Source: Brettanomyces bruxellensis (Eukaryota > Ascomycota > Pichiomycetes > Pichiales > Pichiaceae). Taken from it: a DNA stretch of 64,000 bases. The notes below the pieces were generated by a model. That model was not told where the DNA came from. It did no database searches and saw nothing but the letters and a program-made list of their open reading frames with translations. Both the position numbers and the translations under genes were made by a program. Below are positions 1 through 9,675 of the stretch, one piece after another. The stretch covers positions 997,001 to 1,061,000 of the forward strand of contig NC_054690.1 in NCBI RefSeq assembly GCF_011074885.1, in the 5' to 3' direction. How positions within the stretch are numbered: the stretch's first letter is position 1; each line of letters opens with the position of its first letter.

Positions 1-372
1 GAGGCGGAACTTCAGGCAATTTACCTACTTTCTAATGAGCTTGAATGGTTTCACCCTCTCATGAAGTTCATGTCCGCTTATCAAGGCGAAGGAAATTATC
101 CTGAACTTTTAGTGGATAACAAATCCGCTGTTGATACGATAGTTTATGGTAACTTTTCACCAAAATCAAAGCCATACGCTGTCAGGTTGAAATGTTTAGA
201 AGAACGATTTGAAGAGAAGCGTTTCATTATCAAACACGTTAGTACGAAGGACCAGTTAGCTGATATTCTTACTAAACCTATTACTACCAAGGTATTGGGT
301 AAGTTAAGGAGCATGATTATTCAGATGCTACAAATCAAGGGAGCGTGTCGGACATATGAGAATATTACCTAG
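1..372 (+). CDS. Ty1/copia-type retrotransposon Pol, C-terminal RNase H part (5' truncated by window)
   Basis: The frame is open from base 1 and ends in TAG at 370-372, so only the last ~123 residues of a Pol polyprotein are present. The RNase H signature of copia elements is visible: an EAEL motif at the start, a VDNKSA motif (residues ~38-43) carrying a catalytic Asp, and the family tail STKDQLADILTKP (residues ~81-93). The coding frame overlaps the start of the LTR at 346, as is common in compact Ty elements. A purine-rich tract with AAGGGAG lies just before the LTR and would serve as plus-strand primer site. The frame is intact here, but whether the whole element is active cannot be judged because the rest lies outside the window. 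Confidence 0.88.
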   Translation, partial: EAELQAIYLLSNELEWFHPLMKFMSAYQGEGNYPELLVDNKSAVDTIVYGNFSPKSKPYAVRLKCLEERFEEKRFIIKHVSTKDQLADILTKPITTKVLGKLRSMIIQMLQIKGACRTYENIT

Positions 373-948
373 TATTAGGTAATCTATTATTATATGTCAT
401 TAGATTTATTTGTTTTGAGATCTGAACTTATTCTAAAATAACGAAGATTTAGAATAATATCTAATAGAGACAATCCTGGAAAAATGCACTAACTGTGTAT
501 GTTAGGGAATCAGCAGAAAATAATTATGCGCGATCATAATTCTGTTTTCTGAGAATTAAATCTTTTTTTTTTATGTATGATTACCTCACTTTATTTTCCT
601 TTTTATTTACTTTACTTTACCTCTTTTTATATAACTTGTTTCTTCTACGAAGGGACGAGACCGATAGCCTATTTTGCAATACAACTAGTTCGACTCCACT
701 TTGATGGTAACAGAGTAAAGGAAGTAATTCATTTTCTTCTATGGTGATACATACACAATTGTTAGAATGTTAAAGGCATTAACATTATCACACAGACCAC
801 TTGGTACATTTATATCCACCCACTTAGGTAACCGACCTTACAATTGTCTGAATCTCCCCGACTGCTAGGTTCTTATTAGTTCTATTAAAGAAGGAGTTTG
901 ATAGCTAAAGCCCGGGAGTAACTCATAAGGTCTCTCTTAACTCCGACA
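346..948 (+). mobile_element. 3' LTR of the copia-type element (LTR family A, copy 1)
   Basis: The LTR begins with TGTCGGA at 346, directly after the polypurine tract, and ends with TCCGACA at 948, so the ends form a perfect 7-bp terminal inverted repeat. It is 603 bp long and AT-rich. A second, interrupted copy lies at 8301-9235 and is nearly identical over the last ~170 bp. The 16 bases after the end (949-964) match the 3' end of LTR family B (10331-10346), so the insertion context is itself LTR-derived or recombined. Confidence 0.82.
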
Positions 949-963
949 ATTTATATACTCTGA

Positions 964-1132
964 CATTAACATTATCACACAGACCACTTGGTACATTTAT
1001 ATCCACTCACTTAGGTAACCGATCTTACAATTGTCTGAATCTCCCCGACTGCTAGGTTCTTATTAGTTCTATTAAAAAAGGAGTTTGATAGATAAAGCCC
1101 GGAGTAACTTATCAGGTCTCTCTTAACTCCGA
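964..1132 (+). repeat. Tandem partial copy of LTR-A 3' portion
   Basis: Bases 964-1132 repeat bases 777-945 of the LTR with about ten differences. The last shared bases are ACTCCGA; the terminal CA of the LTR has been lost (CCGAAAG instead of CCGACA). Only the 3' ~170 bp of the LTR is present, so this is an older, 5'-truncated remnant directly behind the intact LTR. Confidence 0.8.
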
Positions 1133-1221
1133 AAGTTTGATTCAACACTTCAAAATAAACACACAAATAACTTTGTGCTTACATAATCTAAAATAATTTA
1201 GATTCAAACTAGAGCAGACCG

Positions 1222-1237
1222 CCAACAATTTTGTTGG
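1222..1237. other. Perfect 16-bp palindrome directly upstream of tRNA-Ser
   Basis: CCAACAA and TTGTTGG are perfect inverted arms separated by TT and end one base before the tRNA 5' end at 1239. Part of the acceptor-stem sequence resembles this motif, so it may be a chance or tRNA-derived palindrome. No function is inferred. Confidence 0.4.
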
Positions 1238-1238
1238 T

Positions 1239-1319
1239 GACAATTTGTCCGAGTGGTTAAGGAGAAAGATTAGAAATCTTTTGGCTCTGCCCGCGCAGGT
1301 TCGAATCCTGCAGTTGTCG
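1239..1319 (+). tRNA. tRNA-Ser (anticodon AGA)
   Basis: The acceptor stem pairs GACAATT with AGTTGTC, with G as discriminator base. The D-arm carries GAGTGGTTAAGG. The anticodon stem AGATT/AATCT encloses loop TTAGAAA with anticodon AGA. A long variable arm, typical of class II serine tRNAs, follows, and the T-loop GGTTCGAATCC is canonical. A T-rich Pol III terminator follows at 1322-1329. No intron is seen. The neighbouring copia LTRs fit tRNA-upstream targeting of Ty-type elements. Confidence 0.95.
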
Positions 1320-1504
1320 GCTTATTTTTTTAATTTTATTTTGGTCTTTCAATTTCGAAATGAGCTTACGTTAGAAATACGTATATAACCGTTCTTTTAT
1401 AACTATTTTTATAAGAAGTAATGAAAGGATATGCTTTACTTACGAAAATTAGGAACTAAATTTTTGTCAATCCAGGTTGACCGTCAGCAGTAAAATTACC
1501 CATC

Positions 1505-2034
1505 TCATATCACATCATCTAGTCCATCTGTAGATAGACCCTGTTCACCTTGCATATTTTCGGGTGGTTGTATACTTTGAATAAACTCAAGGGCACAATA
1601 AACAACACCGACAACAAAAACCACGAGACTTGCCAAAATTCTTACAGCTGAGCCATGAAAGTTCAAGATAGCAATCAAGATGTAGATTAGTCCTCTTCCA
1701 AGAAAGAAAAGAACGAGGAACAGTATGAATAAAGCTGTGGAGGGATTTTGAACTCCAAGTATCCAATAATAACGCCAAGGAAAATAACATATAAACCCTG
1801 AAATGTGTAATCTATCTTTGAAAACAGTTCAGTTAAACCCAATGCAATCTAAAAATATAACCAAAGAAATTGTAAGTAAATTGAAATATAAACTAGCTTA
1901 GGAGTGGAAATATGCCCATTTAAATGAACACTTCAAAGTAATGAACTTACTGCTATTATAGAAATAGAAAGATTGGTAATTTTAAACACAACACTAAAAT
2001 CCGAGCCTGTGCTCTCAAAATCAACGCTATCCAT
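1505..2034 (-). CDS. TVP15: TVP15-like Golgi membrane protein, spliced, with one frameshift
   Basis: On the minus strand, exon 1 (2034-1951) encodes 28 residues from ATG. A 102-nt intron follows (1950-1849), with donor GTAAGT, acceptor TTTTTAG and a TACTTAC-like branch site. Exon 2 runs to TGA at 1507-1505. The protein has alternating hydrophobic segments with the motifs LEFKIPP and LGRGLIYI, characteristic of the COPI-associated/Tvp15 family of small four-span Golgi proteins. Exon 2 needs one additional base near 1697-1701 (a GG that should probably be GGG) to join SFFSFL to GRGLIYI. With that base the product is 142 residues, the usual size of this family. Function is inferred from the family: a late-Golgi vesicle membrane protein. 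The gene is convergent with tRNA-Ser. Confidence 0.72.
1849..1950 (-). other. Intron of the TVP15-like gene
   Basis: The donor GTAAGT follows codon 28 (Ala) and the acceptor is a T-rich run ending TAG. Removing the intron joins two hydrophobic coding segments in phase 0. The intron interior carries in-frame stops, so it cannot be read through. Confidence 0.75.
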
Positions 2035-2636
2035 AACGTAGCTTCTATGAACACCTGATTTACAGTTGTACGTAGCCTATATGAACGTTCAATTCAGATT
2101 GGTAGAAAATTGATATCAATTATTAAGCAACAGCAGGCAAAGATCAGTAGCGACAACATAAATTGATTTTTGAGAGGTTCGGGAACCAAATAATTTTACC
2201 TGACAAAAAAAAAGGGAGGAAATAGGACAACAAAAAGCTGGTCTGGACCACCCCATAATTGTGCCAACCTGACATACATCTCATTTTGAAAATACCAAAA
2301 ATGTTTAAACTAAATGCATTCCAGGTACATATGATCGTCAACCGAGTTATATTATGTACCAGGTTTAATTGATATTGTCAGAGAACCTGCTCTCTACGAC
2401 AAACTTATCAAAAGACGACATGAAATCACCTCACCGACATCCTTCCGTCATTACGACTAAAGATCCATCATCTTACAAATATTCAATCTACGTAAATTTC
2501 TTGATATATTTTAATTCTCCAGTACTAAAAAAAAAAAAAAAGGAAAATAGAAATGGAAAAAGAAGAAAGAGGAAAATATGAAAGCAAACAGAAACCAGTA
2601 ACTAGATTAGATGCAACACGATGCAATCAACCTAAT
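2035..2636. other. Intergenic region between TVP15-like 5' end and 14-3-3 3' end
   Basis: The region is AT-rich with a poly-A run near 2527-2540 and several short chance frames without homology that I can recognise. It should hold the TVP15-like promoter and the 3' UTR of the 14-3-3 gene. Nothing else is supported. Confidence 0.5.
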
Positions 2637-3476
2637 TTAATTCTGCTGGGCTGGAGCAGCTGGAGCATCACCGGCAACTGGCTTCTGAGCCTCGGCAACT
2701 GGCTGCTGAGCTGCATCTGCTTTCTCAGCAGTCTTTTCACCATTAGACTCATCCTGACCAGCTTCTGACATGTCCGAAGTCCACAATGTCAAGTTATCTC
2801 TTAAGAGCTGCATAATCAACGTGGAATCCTTATACGATTCCTCGGACAACGTATCAAGTTCTGCTATAGCATCATCAAATGCCTGCTTAGCCAAATGACA
2901 AGCTCTATCAGGAGAGTTCATGATCTCGTAGTAAAAGACGGAAAAGTTCAAGGCTAGTCCCAATCTAATTGGATGCGTTGGTGGTAATTCGGTGACTGCA
3001 ACCTCAGAAGCACATTTGTAAGCCTCCAATGAAGCATCAGCAGCCTCCTTCCTCTTCTCACCGGTCGCAAACTCAGCCAGATATCTGTGATAGTCACCCT
3101 TCATCTTATAGTAAAACACCTTTGATTCCCCAGATTGTGCGGTTGGAATTAAATGCTCCTTTAACACATTCAAAATATCGTCGCAAATATTAGTCAATTC
3201 AGTTTCAATTTTTGATCTGTAATCCCTTATAAGCTTCACCTGATGTTCGTTACCTTTAGCCTCCTCCTTTTGCTCAATAGAAGAAACAATTCTCCATGAA
3301 GCTCTTCTGGCACCAATCACATTCTTGTATGCAACTGACAAAAGGTTTCTTTCCTCAACAGATAACTCTTGACCAGAAGAAGCAACGGTCTTCATATTCT
3401 CAACCATCTCCTCATATCTCTCAGCCTGCTCGGCCAATTTGGCCAAATAAACGGAATCTTCACGTGATAAAGCCAT
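2637..3476 (-). CDS. BMH1: 14-3-3 protein (BMH1/BMH2 type)
   Basis: The product is 279 residues starting at ATG 3476. It carries the two 14-3-3 signature blocks: [20 protein letters not shown] (residues ~43-62) and the C-terminal [20 protein letters not shown] (~215-234). The phosphoserine/phosphothreonine-binding residues K, R, R and Y of the groove lie in the helices around them. The C-terminal tail is rich in Ala, Pro and Gln, as in yeast Bmh proteins (267 and 273 residues). 14-3-3 dimers bind phosphorylated clients in nutrient, stress and cell-cycle signalling. Only one copy is in the window, so whether it is BMH1 or BMH2 cannot be decided. A ~1.95-kb upstream region with no convincing gene suggests a large promoter and 5' UTR, as expected of a strongly expressed gene. 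Confidence 0.96.
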   Translation of the reverse strand: MALSREDSVYLAKLAEQAERYEEMVENMKTVASSGQELSVEERNLLSVAYKNVIGARRASWRIVSSIEQKEEAKGNEHQVKLIRDYRSKIETELTNICDDILNVLKEHLIPTAQSGESKVFYYKMKGDYHRYLAEFATGEKRKEAADASLEAYKCASEVAVTELPPTHPIRLGLALNFSVFYYEIMNSPDRACHLAKQAFDDAIAELDTLSEESYKDSTLIMQLLRDNLTLWTSDMSEAGQDESNGEKTAEKADAAQQPVAEAQKPVAGDAPAAPAQQN

Positions 3477-5428
3477 CTTTATTTATTCGAAAATTAATCA
3501 ACTGCACAGAGATAAATATGTTAGTAAAGTTCCAATTGTCGTGAAGAGTGTTTCCTGCTTTTTCAAAATTCCTCTGTTCAAATAAAAGCTTTATATGTTC
3601 GAAGTCTGGGAAGAGAATAAGACCAAAGATGAGTATAAAAAAGTAGTTCTCTCTCGAAAGGACCGAAAGTAAATGCGATCGGAACATTCACCACTCAATT
3701 GCAAGAATAGCTGCCCAAAAAAAGCCCTTTCAGACGCGTGTCTAAAAAAAAAGATATATAGAAATAAAAATAAAATAGAACAATAGATGCTGGAAATATC
3801 AAAAGTAAACTCCAGAATGTGCCAACGGATGCAGGCAAAACAAATTGAAGCACGATCACCAGAAAAAAAATTCAAAATGTGCCATTTCTCCCTCTGTTCC
3901 AATAGGCCTTATATTTTTCCCTTGATTCGCATAACGAGGTGAAGAAAAAAAAATTGAACAGCGAAATTCAACTGATCGCAACCAAAAATGGTTATGTGCC
4001 CCGGCACCTGAACAGGCATGTCCGAAATTCAGCTCAAACCTCTTTGCAAGCACAAAAAATATGGGGGAGAAAAAAATAATAAATAATAATAGAGGAGACA
4101 CAAATGACAATTCGAGAGGGGACAGGGAAAAAGAAAGGCGAACGAACGTCTGCCCCGTATCCCTTTCACCTGTAAAGGCGGGTGGGTACAGCAAAAAAAA
4201 AGGTTGCTCTAGTGAATGTTCGTACCCCGTCCTTCCAGACGTCCCCCCCCCCCAAAAAAAAAAAAAAAAAAAAAAACGCAGTAGTCGCAGAGGGATCTCT
4301 TCTGGCGAAGTGTGCATTCGAAAGGAAGATATAACTAACTTCCATTCCGAAATTCACCGCACCCAATAATTAAAAAGTCTGCCCTAATTCAAAATGAAAC
4401 TATATATATTGGAAATCATAAGCTTATATCCCGTTCAAGGATAACAGCAAGATCGCGCTGCAAAAATAGCCACCGAACAGTGTTCAAAGCCATCGGCTTC
4501 CAATGCATCATCGAAGGAACAAAATTTGATATCATTGTGTAGGATCGTAGCGTGCACCTGCATTTTTATTCTTGTTGGCATGATAGGGAAATAAAGTCAA
4601 CACATAAAAGGTTGATCAAACAAAGCAAACATCTCCACAATTATATATATATGCTCGTGGAGTATATGATATTCCTGAAATAAAGTTATCAAATGCAAGG
4701 GAAAGCGTAGACTTCGACATTTCAAAATATACAGTTATCAATATAACACGGATGAATAAGGTATGTGTGCTATATATTTATGGTAAAAAGAACATTCATA
4801 GTTGATATGTTTGATACTTAACTGAAAGAGGGATTATATATTTTTTTTGAACTGATGATTGTGAGGTTTATGAAACAAGAACGTTAACATGGAAATAAAT
4901 TTAATACTTACTTTTCTTCAAATAATGATTAATGACAGTAATTCTTAATCCATACGATTATAAAAATACGTTTATGATTTTAGCTTAGAATCGCAGTCAA
5001 GATAGAAAACAAGCGCAACTTCAAGATATAAATAAGATTCGAAATGAAGAGAAAGAAAAAAAAGGGCATTCACTTCTCCACCGTTTGAAATTTTATCGGT
5101 ACAAACCTATTGAGGTGGGTAGGTACATATTTTTTTTTCGTAGCGGTCGAATCTCCATTCATAATTTTAAAGATTCTGCCAAGCTCGGGGTATGTATTCA
5201 AGTTGAACAAATAAGGCATAATAAATGGGTGCCGTAATTTCATATAATGTGAACTTTTTACATCTAGATCACGGTAGGCAGATACACTAAAAAGTTTAAT
5301 CAATAATGCAGCACACCAATCCACGTGCACTGATTTATGCTTTATATCGACAAAAGAGCTCTATTATTATATAATTTTGATGTTTTAGCATTTAAGTATA
5401 AAAATTGACTTGACTAGCCAGTCTGATG
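3477..5428. other. Long intergenic region upstream of 14-3-3 and downstream of ARX1
   Basis: Almost 2 kb without a convincing gene. Long frames at 3591-4317 on the minus strand owe their length to homopolymers (poly-F from poly-A) and look spurious. A frame at 5070-5330 (minus) has a reasonable composition but starts at GTG and has no family I recognise. An ACGCGT (MCB-type) hexamer lies at 3734-3739. The rest is AT-rich with many A-runs. Confidence 0.55.
4243..4276. repeat. Compound homopolymer C11-A23
   Basis: Eleven C residues (4243-4253) are followed directly by 23 A residues (4254-4276). Such a run is unstable in replication and hard to sequence, so its exact length is doubtful. On the minus strand it generates an artificial poly-Phe/Gly frame. 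Confidence 0.9.
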
Positions 5429-7129
5429 CTAATTAGTAAAAGGTAACGGTTCACAAACTTTAATTTTGAGACCGAAACGGGGATCTTGTGATAATTTATT
5501 CAACTCCGATACACATTGAGCCAACAGACCTGTTAACTGATAATTCGAATGAACCCAGCTTGGCTTACAAGCATCGATTCCACCGCTCAACCTAAGAATT
5601 TCTTTGTTTGTTTCGTCAATAACAATTGTGTTAAGTTCTCTTGCAGCTGGAAGCTTCTTGGCGTATTTCAAAGAAGACTTTAACTGTAATGCCGAAATGC
5701 CAAGTTTTGGTAGTGGAAGCTCCATACCAGGGAGGGTAGGATTTTCTGCATCATAGCCGCGTGCACCTGTAGATGATGTACCCTTTAAAACCTGCTTTAA
5801 TGGTATGAATCTCACTGCCCAAATAGGCTTTGGAACAACTAATCTTTGATTTATCATCTCTGCCAAACCCAATCTATCAGGCTTCATATCGTCGTGAATA
5901 TTTGATATTTGAGCACCAAAGCTATGTACATCTGAAAGATTAAGAGGAAAGTGCGCTGAAACTTCTGAAAGTTTAAAAGGATAAACCGGTTGCAATTTAT
6001 CCACTCTTGATAAAAGGCGGCGCGCACTTTTAAGCTTAAGCTGATACGTAATTGCGACGTCTCTCAAGAAAATTGATGGTTTTGGATGTAACTCACCTTC
6101 CACATTATTTTTCCCCGAGTATTCATCCAACACTTCTAAAGTGACAATTCCAGGCTCTTCCATAGCATTGACGGGAGCCATTCTTATATCGATTGTGTAA
6201 ACTTCACCTGGAGATATGGTAAATTCATCTGAGGGCACAGTTCCGGCACGATTTTCATTACTCTTTGATTTTCTGTCCTTATCAAAAAGAAGAACTTGCC
6301 TGCTCTTGTCCCCTACAAATTCAGCAGATCTTCTTATTAGTTCTTGCTCTTGGTCAGCCTCAGACCAGACAACACCTTTAAAATCTCTCTCAGCAACGAT
6401 ACCTTCGGCCTGACCAGCCAAAAACCGCCTTATTCTACGAACTTTTGATCCAGGAACAACAATGCAATGAAATGATCCAGCAATAGAATCCGTAATTTCC
6501 CTAATTAGAGAACCTGTGACATTTCCATGTCCATTGGCTAATATTGTCTTAGGCAACTTCTCTGGTGTTAATGAACATCCTAACAATGCAATAATTGTTT
6601 CCGTAGCAATGTGTGTTGCACAAATTGCATCAGCTGAATCTCCAAGTAATGGTCCAGTTGGTTGCAAGCTTGCAGTGCTCTCATGAAATAGTCCTGGTGG
6701 ATATATTACGATAGTATGTGCCAAACGAGAGGTATATCCATCAATTTGACATCCAACGTTAATGGTCACAACATCCCCTGGATGGAACGTAATATTTTTT
6801 GTGTCATCCACTTCCGGTGAATATCCTTCCAACACATCATTAACATCAATGGTCACCGGTTGAGCAATGCCTTTCTCTTTGACATTAAGATCATAAGCGT
6901 CATTTAATGCCGACTTCATATAACTGTCACCCAAAATACAAAGTTCAGCTGCTGTATAAGGCTTCAACTTTTGCAAATGATATGAATTATTGATTAGGGA
7001 GACCAAGTACTTCACACAAGTCTGTGAGATTCGACCCGCTAGCTTGTATTTTTCCAAAACATATTCATTGAGCACGTTTTTTTGCTTTAAGAGCACCTCC
7101 GCCTCTTTTGATGAGATCTGAAGGGACAT
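5429..7129 (-). CDS. ARX1: ARX1, pre-60S ribosome export factor (methionine-aminopeptidase fold)
   Basis: The product is 566 residues from ATG 7129 (S. cerevisiae Arx1 is about 590). The opening (LKQKNVLNEYVLEKYKLAGRI) and the segment FHPGDVVTINVGCQIDGYTSRLAHT are typical of the Ebp1/Arx1 branch of the MetAP 'pita-bread' fold. The metal ligands of true aminopeptidases are not conserved at these positions: the usual DVGxxxxGY Asp is replaced by NVGCQIDGY. Arx1 binds the polypeptide exit tunnel of nascent 60S subunits and assists nuclear export through FG nucleoporins; Rei1/Jjj1 release it in the cytoplasm. This fits the presence of EFL1, another late 60S maturation factor, at 43.4 kb, although the two are not adjacent. 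Confidence 0.9.
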   Translation of the reverse strand: MSLQISSKEAEVLLKQKNVLNEYVLEKYKLAGRISQTCVKYLVSLINNSYHLQKLKPYTAAELCILGDSYMKSALNDAYDLNVKEKGIAQPVTIDVNDVLEGYSPEVDDTKNITFHPGDVVTINVGCQIDGYTSRLAHTIVIYPPGLFHESTASLQPTGPLLGDSADAICATHIATETIIALLGCSLTPEKLPKTILANGHGNVTGSLIREITDSIAGSFHCIVVPGSKVRRIRRFLAGQAEGIVAERDFKGVVWSEADQEQELIRRSAEFVGDKSRQVLLFDKDRKSKSNENRAGTVPSDEFTISPGEVYTIDIRMAPVNAMEEPGIVTLEVLDEYSGKNNVEGELHPKPSIFLRDVAITYQLKLKSARRLLSRVDKLQPVYPFKLSEVSAHFPLNLSDVHSFGAQISNIHDDMKPDRLGLAEMINQRLVVPKPIWAVRFIPLKQVLKGTSSTGARGYDAENPTLPGMELPLPKLGISALQLKSSLKYAKKLPAARELNTIVIDETNKEILRLSGGIDACKPSWVHSNYQLTGLLAQCVSELNKLSQDPRFGLKIKVCEPLPFTN

Positions 7130-8300
7130 TGTTGTTTATTCAGTTATACCCAGTGACTCTTCAAATCAACTTGTGTCAAACTTTATAAAAGATAAATTTG
7201 TGAAGAACGCAAGAAAAAGCCAATCTGAAAATTTTCAAAAGATATTTCTTGGAAAAAAAATTTTCTTTTCCCAATGCAGATGTGATGGGATCAGGGATTT
7301 TCTCTTATCAATATTTTATTATTCAATCATCATACGAAAAATAAAAACGAGATGGTCCTTACTTTTTAAAAAAATAAAATAAATCGGGTTTATCTAAAAA
7401 TTTAACCAAATAATTGTTGTGATTTATAGTACTATTAATAGACGTTTGACATTGAGTGACTTTACATTTTCCTAAAAAGCATAATAAATAAATCTGTAAT
7501 TATTAATGCGGGATTTACCTTATAACCAGAGGACTGTTTAAGTTATGCAATCCAAGAAATAAGCCAACTAAGTTTTGACAAATAAATGCCATTAAATGTT
7601 GCTTTTTTGAAGAAGTTTATATAATGAAGAATATGAAAAAAAAAAATCTGGATGTAAAAGCAGCCTGTGCCGTTGTGCTACCACAAACAGTGTCTCTTTG
7701 CTTTATGTCTTTATTTTATGTCTATGATTGTAACAGATGAATGACATAAGAAAAAAAAGTTTAAACTTTGGGTTATTTATTAAATATATGGGGGAGAAAT
7801 AAGGACAGTTTTAAACACAAAATAATAAAATGTCTCAAAGGTAGTTATTGTTTACGTAGACCAAGGCATTTGCTATTGATATCAGTGAATTGAGATAGTT
7901 GGAATAGAAGTTGCTTTGAAATTAAATGCACGCTTTTAAATAATTGCTCAACATTGAAAAGGGTACATATATTTTGTTTACTTATAAAATTCTCATCAAG
8001 TGAGAATCTTGTCGAAGCGTTCAAACTATGATTTAGGATTAAACATTTTTGTAACAAATTTGTGCATAATCTCCTTCGAAACTCGTTAAACTTTTGCTCA
8101 ATATATATCGTAACTTAATGAAAAGGGAAAATGCACATGGTTAAATTTCTTTAATCCTTACGAGCAAGGTTTTCTTGACATTAACAAGCAGGACAGTTTT
8201 ATGTAGACGCGACTGTCGACGCATCCATTTACACGTAAGGATATTGTATATTTTATTTCTTATTTGGTAAATTATTGACATATACTTTTTCTTATGTATT
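7130..8300. other. Intergenic region upstream of ARX1
   Basis: This region is very AT-rich. It contains the ARX1 promoter and a possible gene relic at 7845-8114, described separately. No other supported feature is seen before the LTR cluster that begins at 8301. Confidence 0.5.
7845..8114 (-). pseudogene. Possible gene relic, protein-like open frame without start codon
   Basis: On the minus strand a 90-codon stretch from just after a stop (8117-8115) to TAA at 7845 has protein-like composition. It runs from a basic helix (EFRRRL) through a segment LFNVEQLFKSVHLISKQLLFQL. The pattern of Phe/Leu-rich helices resembles part of a RhoGEF (DH) domain, as in Fus2/Bud3-type proteins, but the match is too short to be sure. 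No ATG precedes it and the flanks are non-coding, so it is either a decayed fragment next to the LTR cluster or a chance frame. Confidence 0.25.
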
Positions 8301-8582
8301 TGTCGACCATGAAAGTATATTTTTGTTAATATTAAGGAATTATTATTATATTTCATTAGATTTATTTGTTTCGAAATCTTAACTTTTTTTGGATAGTAAT
8401 GATTTAGAATAATTTATATTGGAGTTAATCCTGGATAAATGCGTAATCATAATTATGTTCCTGAGAATTGAACGTTTTTTATATTATGTAGGATTACCTC
8501 ACTTTATTTTCCTTTTTATTTTACTTTATCTTGTTTTTTTTTATATAACTTGTTTCTTCTACGAAGGGATGAGACCCGATAG

Positions 8583-8778
8583 TGTTAAAGTTAGTGTTAC
8601 CAGATTTATATAGTATTTCGATATTTATTGTAGTATATAATAAAGAGTACGTATAATGATATACAAGAGGGAATATCTTCACTTTATATAGATGCAGTTC
8701 TCGTATTAATAAGATGATACAACAATACCATCTTTCCTTACTTGAACCCCTTTGTTTGAGAGGTTCATTGTTTTGACA
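8583..8778 (+). mobile_element. Solo LTR family C, copy 1, nested in LTR A
   Basis: It starts TGTTAAAG and ends TTTTGACA, 196 bp. It is flanked by identical 5-bp repeats GATAG at 8578-8582 and 8779-8783, which look like a target-site duplication. Its first ~60 bp match copy 2 at 8785 (shared GTTACCAGATT, AGTATTTCGATATT, TTGTAGTATATAA). Confidence 0.72.
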
Positions 8779-8784
8779 GATAGT

Positions 8785-8950
8785 TGTTAAACTTAATGTT
8801 ACCAGATTAGTATAGTATTTCGATATTATTGTAGTATATAACTTGTACATAAGACTAAAGAGGATATCTCATCTTTATATAGTTGTCATTTTTCTTCTTA
8901 TATGACAACATAGACAATAGAAATTGTCCTATCCTTCTATTTTTTTGACA
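8785..8950 (+). mobile_element. Solo LTR family C, copy 2, tandem to copy 1
   Basis: It starts TGTTAAAC and ends TTTTGACA, 166 bp, and follows copy 1 with only GATAG plus one T between them. The sequence after it (ATAGCC) resumes LTR A exactly where copy 1 interrupted it. Copy 2 therefore entered at, or recombined into, the same target. Confidence 0.68.
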
Positions 8951-9235
8951 ATAGCCTATTTTGCAATACAACTAGTTCGACTTCACTTGATGGTGACAGA
9001 ATAAAGGAGGTAAATTCATTTTCTTCTATGGTGACATATACACAATTGTTAGAACGTTGAAGGCATTAACATTATCACACAGACCACTTGGTACATTTAT
9101 ATCCACCCACTTAGGTAACCGACCTTACAATTGTCTGAATCTCCCCGACTGCTAGGTTCTTATTAGTTCTATTAAAGAAGGAGTTTGATAGCTAAAGCCC
9201 GGGAGTAACTCATAAGGTCTCTCTTAACTCCGACA

Positions 9236-9421
9236 AGGTCATTCATTCTCAGCCGAAAGTAGATTAGGGAGAAATTTATTTCACAGGAAAAATTTCCCCG
9301 CGAATTATTTCTTATATCTGTCTGAACATTAATTTGATTCACATATTATAAATCAAATACCAGTTGAACCTTTATGCGTTATTAACATATGAAACATTAT
9401 TATAACTCATAGGTTCCGACA
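9236..9421 (-). mobile_element. LTR family B, truncated copy in minus orientation
   Basis: The reverse complement of 9236-9421 matches 9784-9970 almost base for base, from the terminal TGTCGGAACC through GGCTGAGAATGAATGACC. The 3' ~375 bp of this LTR is missing because LTR A copy 2 ends exactly at 9235. With 9784-10346 it forms an inverted pair around tRNA-Thr. Confidence 0.85.
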
Positions 9422-9602
9422 TTCATAGAGAGCTATGAGATAAGAGATATGAAAGGATACGAGAAGTATCAGATAACAATCTTATTAATCTATTATATAT
9501 CTTTAGACGGATTTGGTAATCATCTAAAGAATCCTTATACTTCAGGTTATTGAAAATAATATTTTGTTACCTTCCGTCCGACCATGTTACAAGATAACAT
9601 TA

Positions 9603-9675
9603 GCCCTTATGGCCAAGTTGGTAAGGCATCACACTAGTAATGTGGGGATCCTCAGTTCAAATCTGAGTGAGGGCA
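9603..9675 (+). tRNA. tRNA-Thr (anticodon AGT)
   Basis: The acceptor stem pairs GCCCTTA with TGAGGGC, with A as discriminator. The D-arm is GGCCAAGTTGGTAAGGC. The anticodon stem CACAC/ATGTG carries loop CTAGTAA with anticodon AGT. The T-arm contains GTTCAAATC. A TTTTTTT terminator follows at 9676. No intron is present. The gene lies between two inverted family B LTRs. Confidence 0.95.

Larger units (their letters stand above)
8301..9235 (+). mobile_element. Solo LTR family A, copy 2, interrupted by two family C LTRs
   Basis: It starts with TGTCGAC at 8301 and ends with TCCGACA at 9235. It aligns with the intact LTR at 346-948 throughout: shared blocks include ATTACCTCACTTTATTTTCC, TCTTCTACGAAGGGA and the whole last 170 bp. 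The 5' half is more diverged than the 3' half. A ~370-bp insertion (8583-8950) sits after CGATAG and accounts for the longer length. No internal element sequence remains, so it is a solo LTR. Its 3' end abuts a truncated inverted LTR of family B at 9236. Confidence 0.8.

Noticed and set aside
3591..4317. Long minus-strand frames of 103 and 153 residues
   Set aside because: Their length comes from homopolymers (poly-Phe, Gly-Gly) and they have no domain-like composition; the C11-A23 run alone supplies much of one frame.
5070..5330. Minus-strand frame of 86 residues with plausible composition
   Set aside because: It starts at GTG, the first ATG leaves 57 residues, and no family is recognised. 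Kept only as a remark on the intergenic region.
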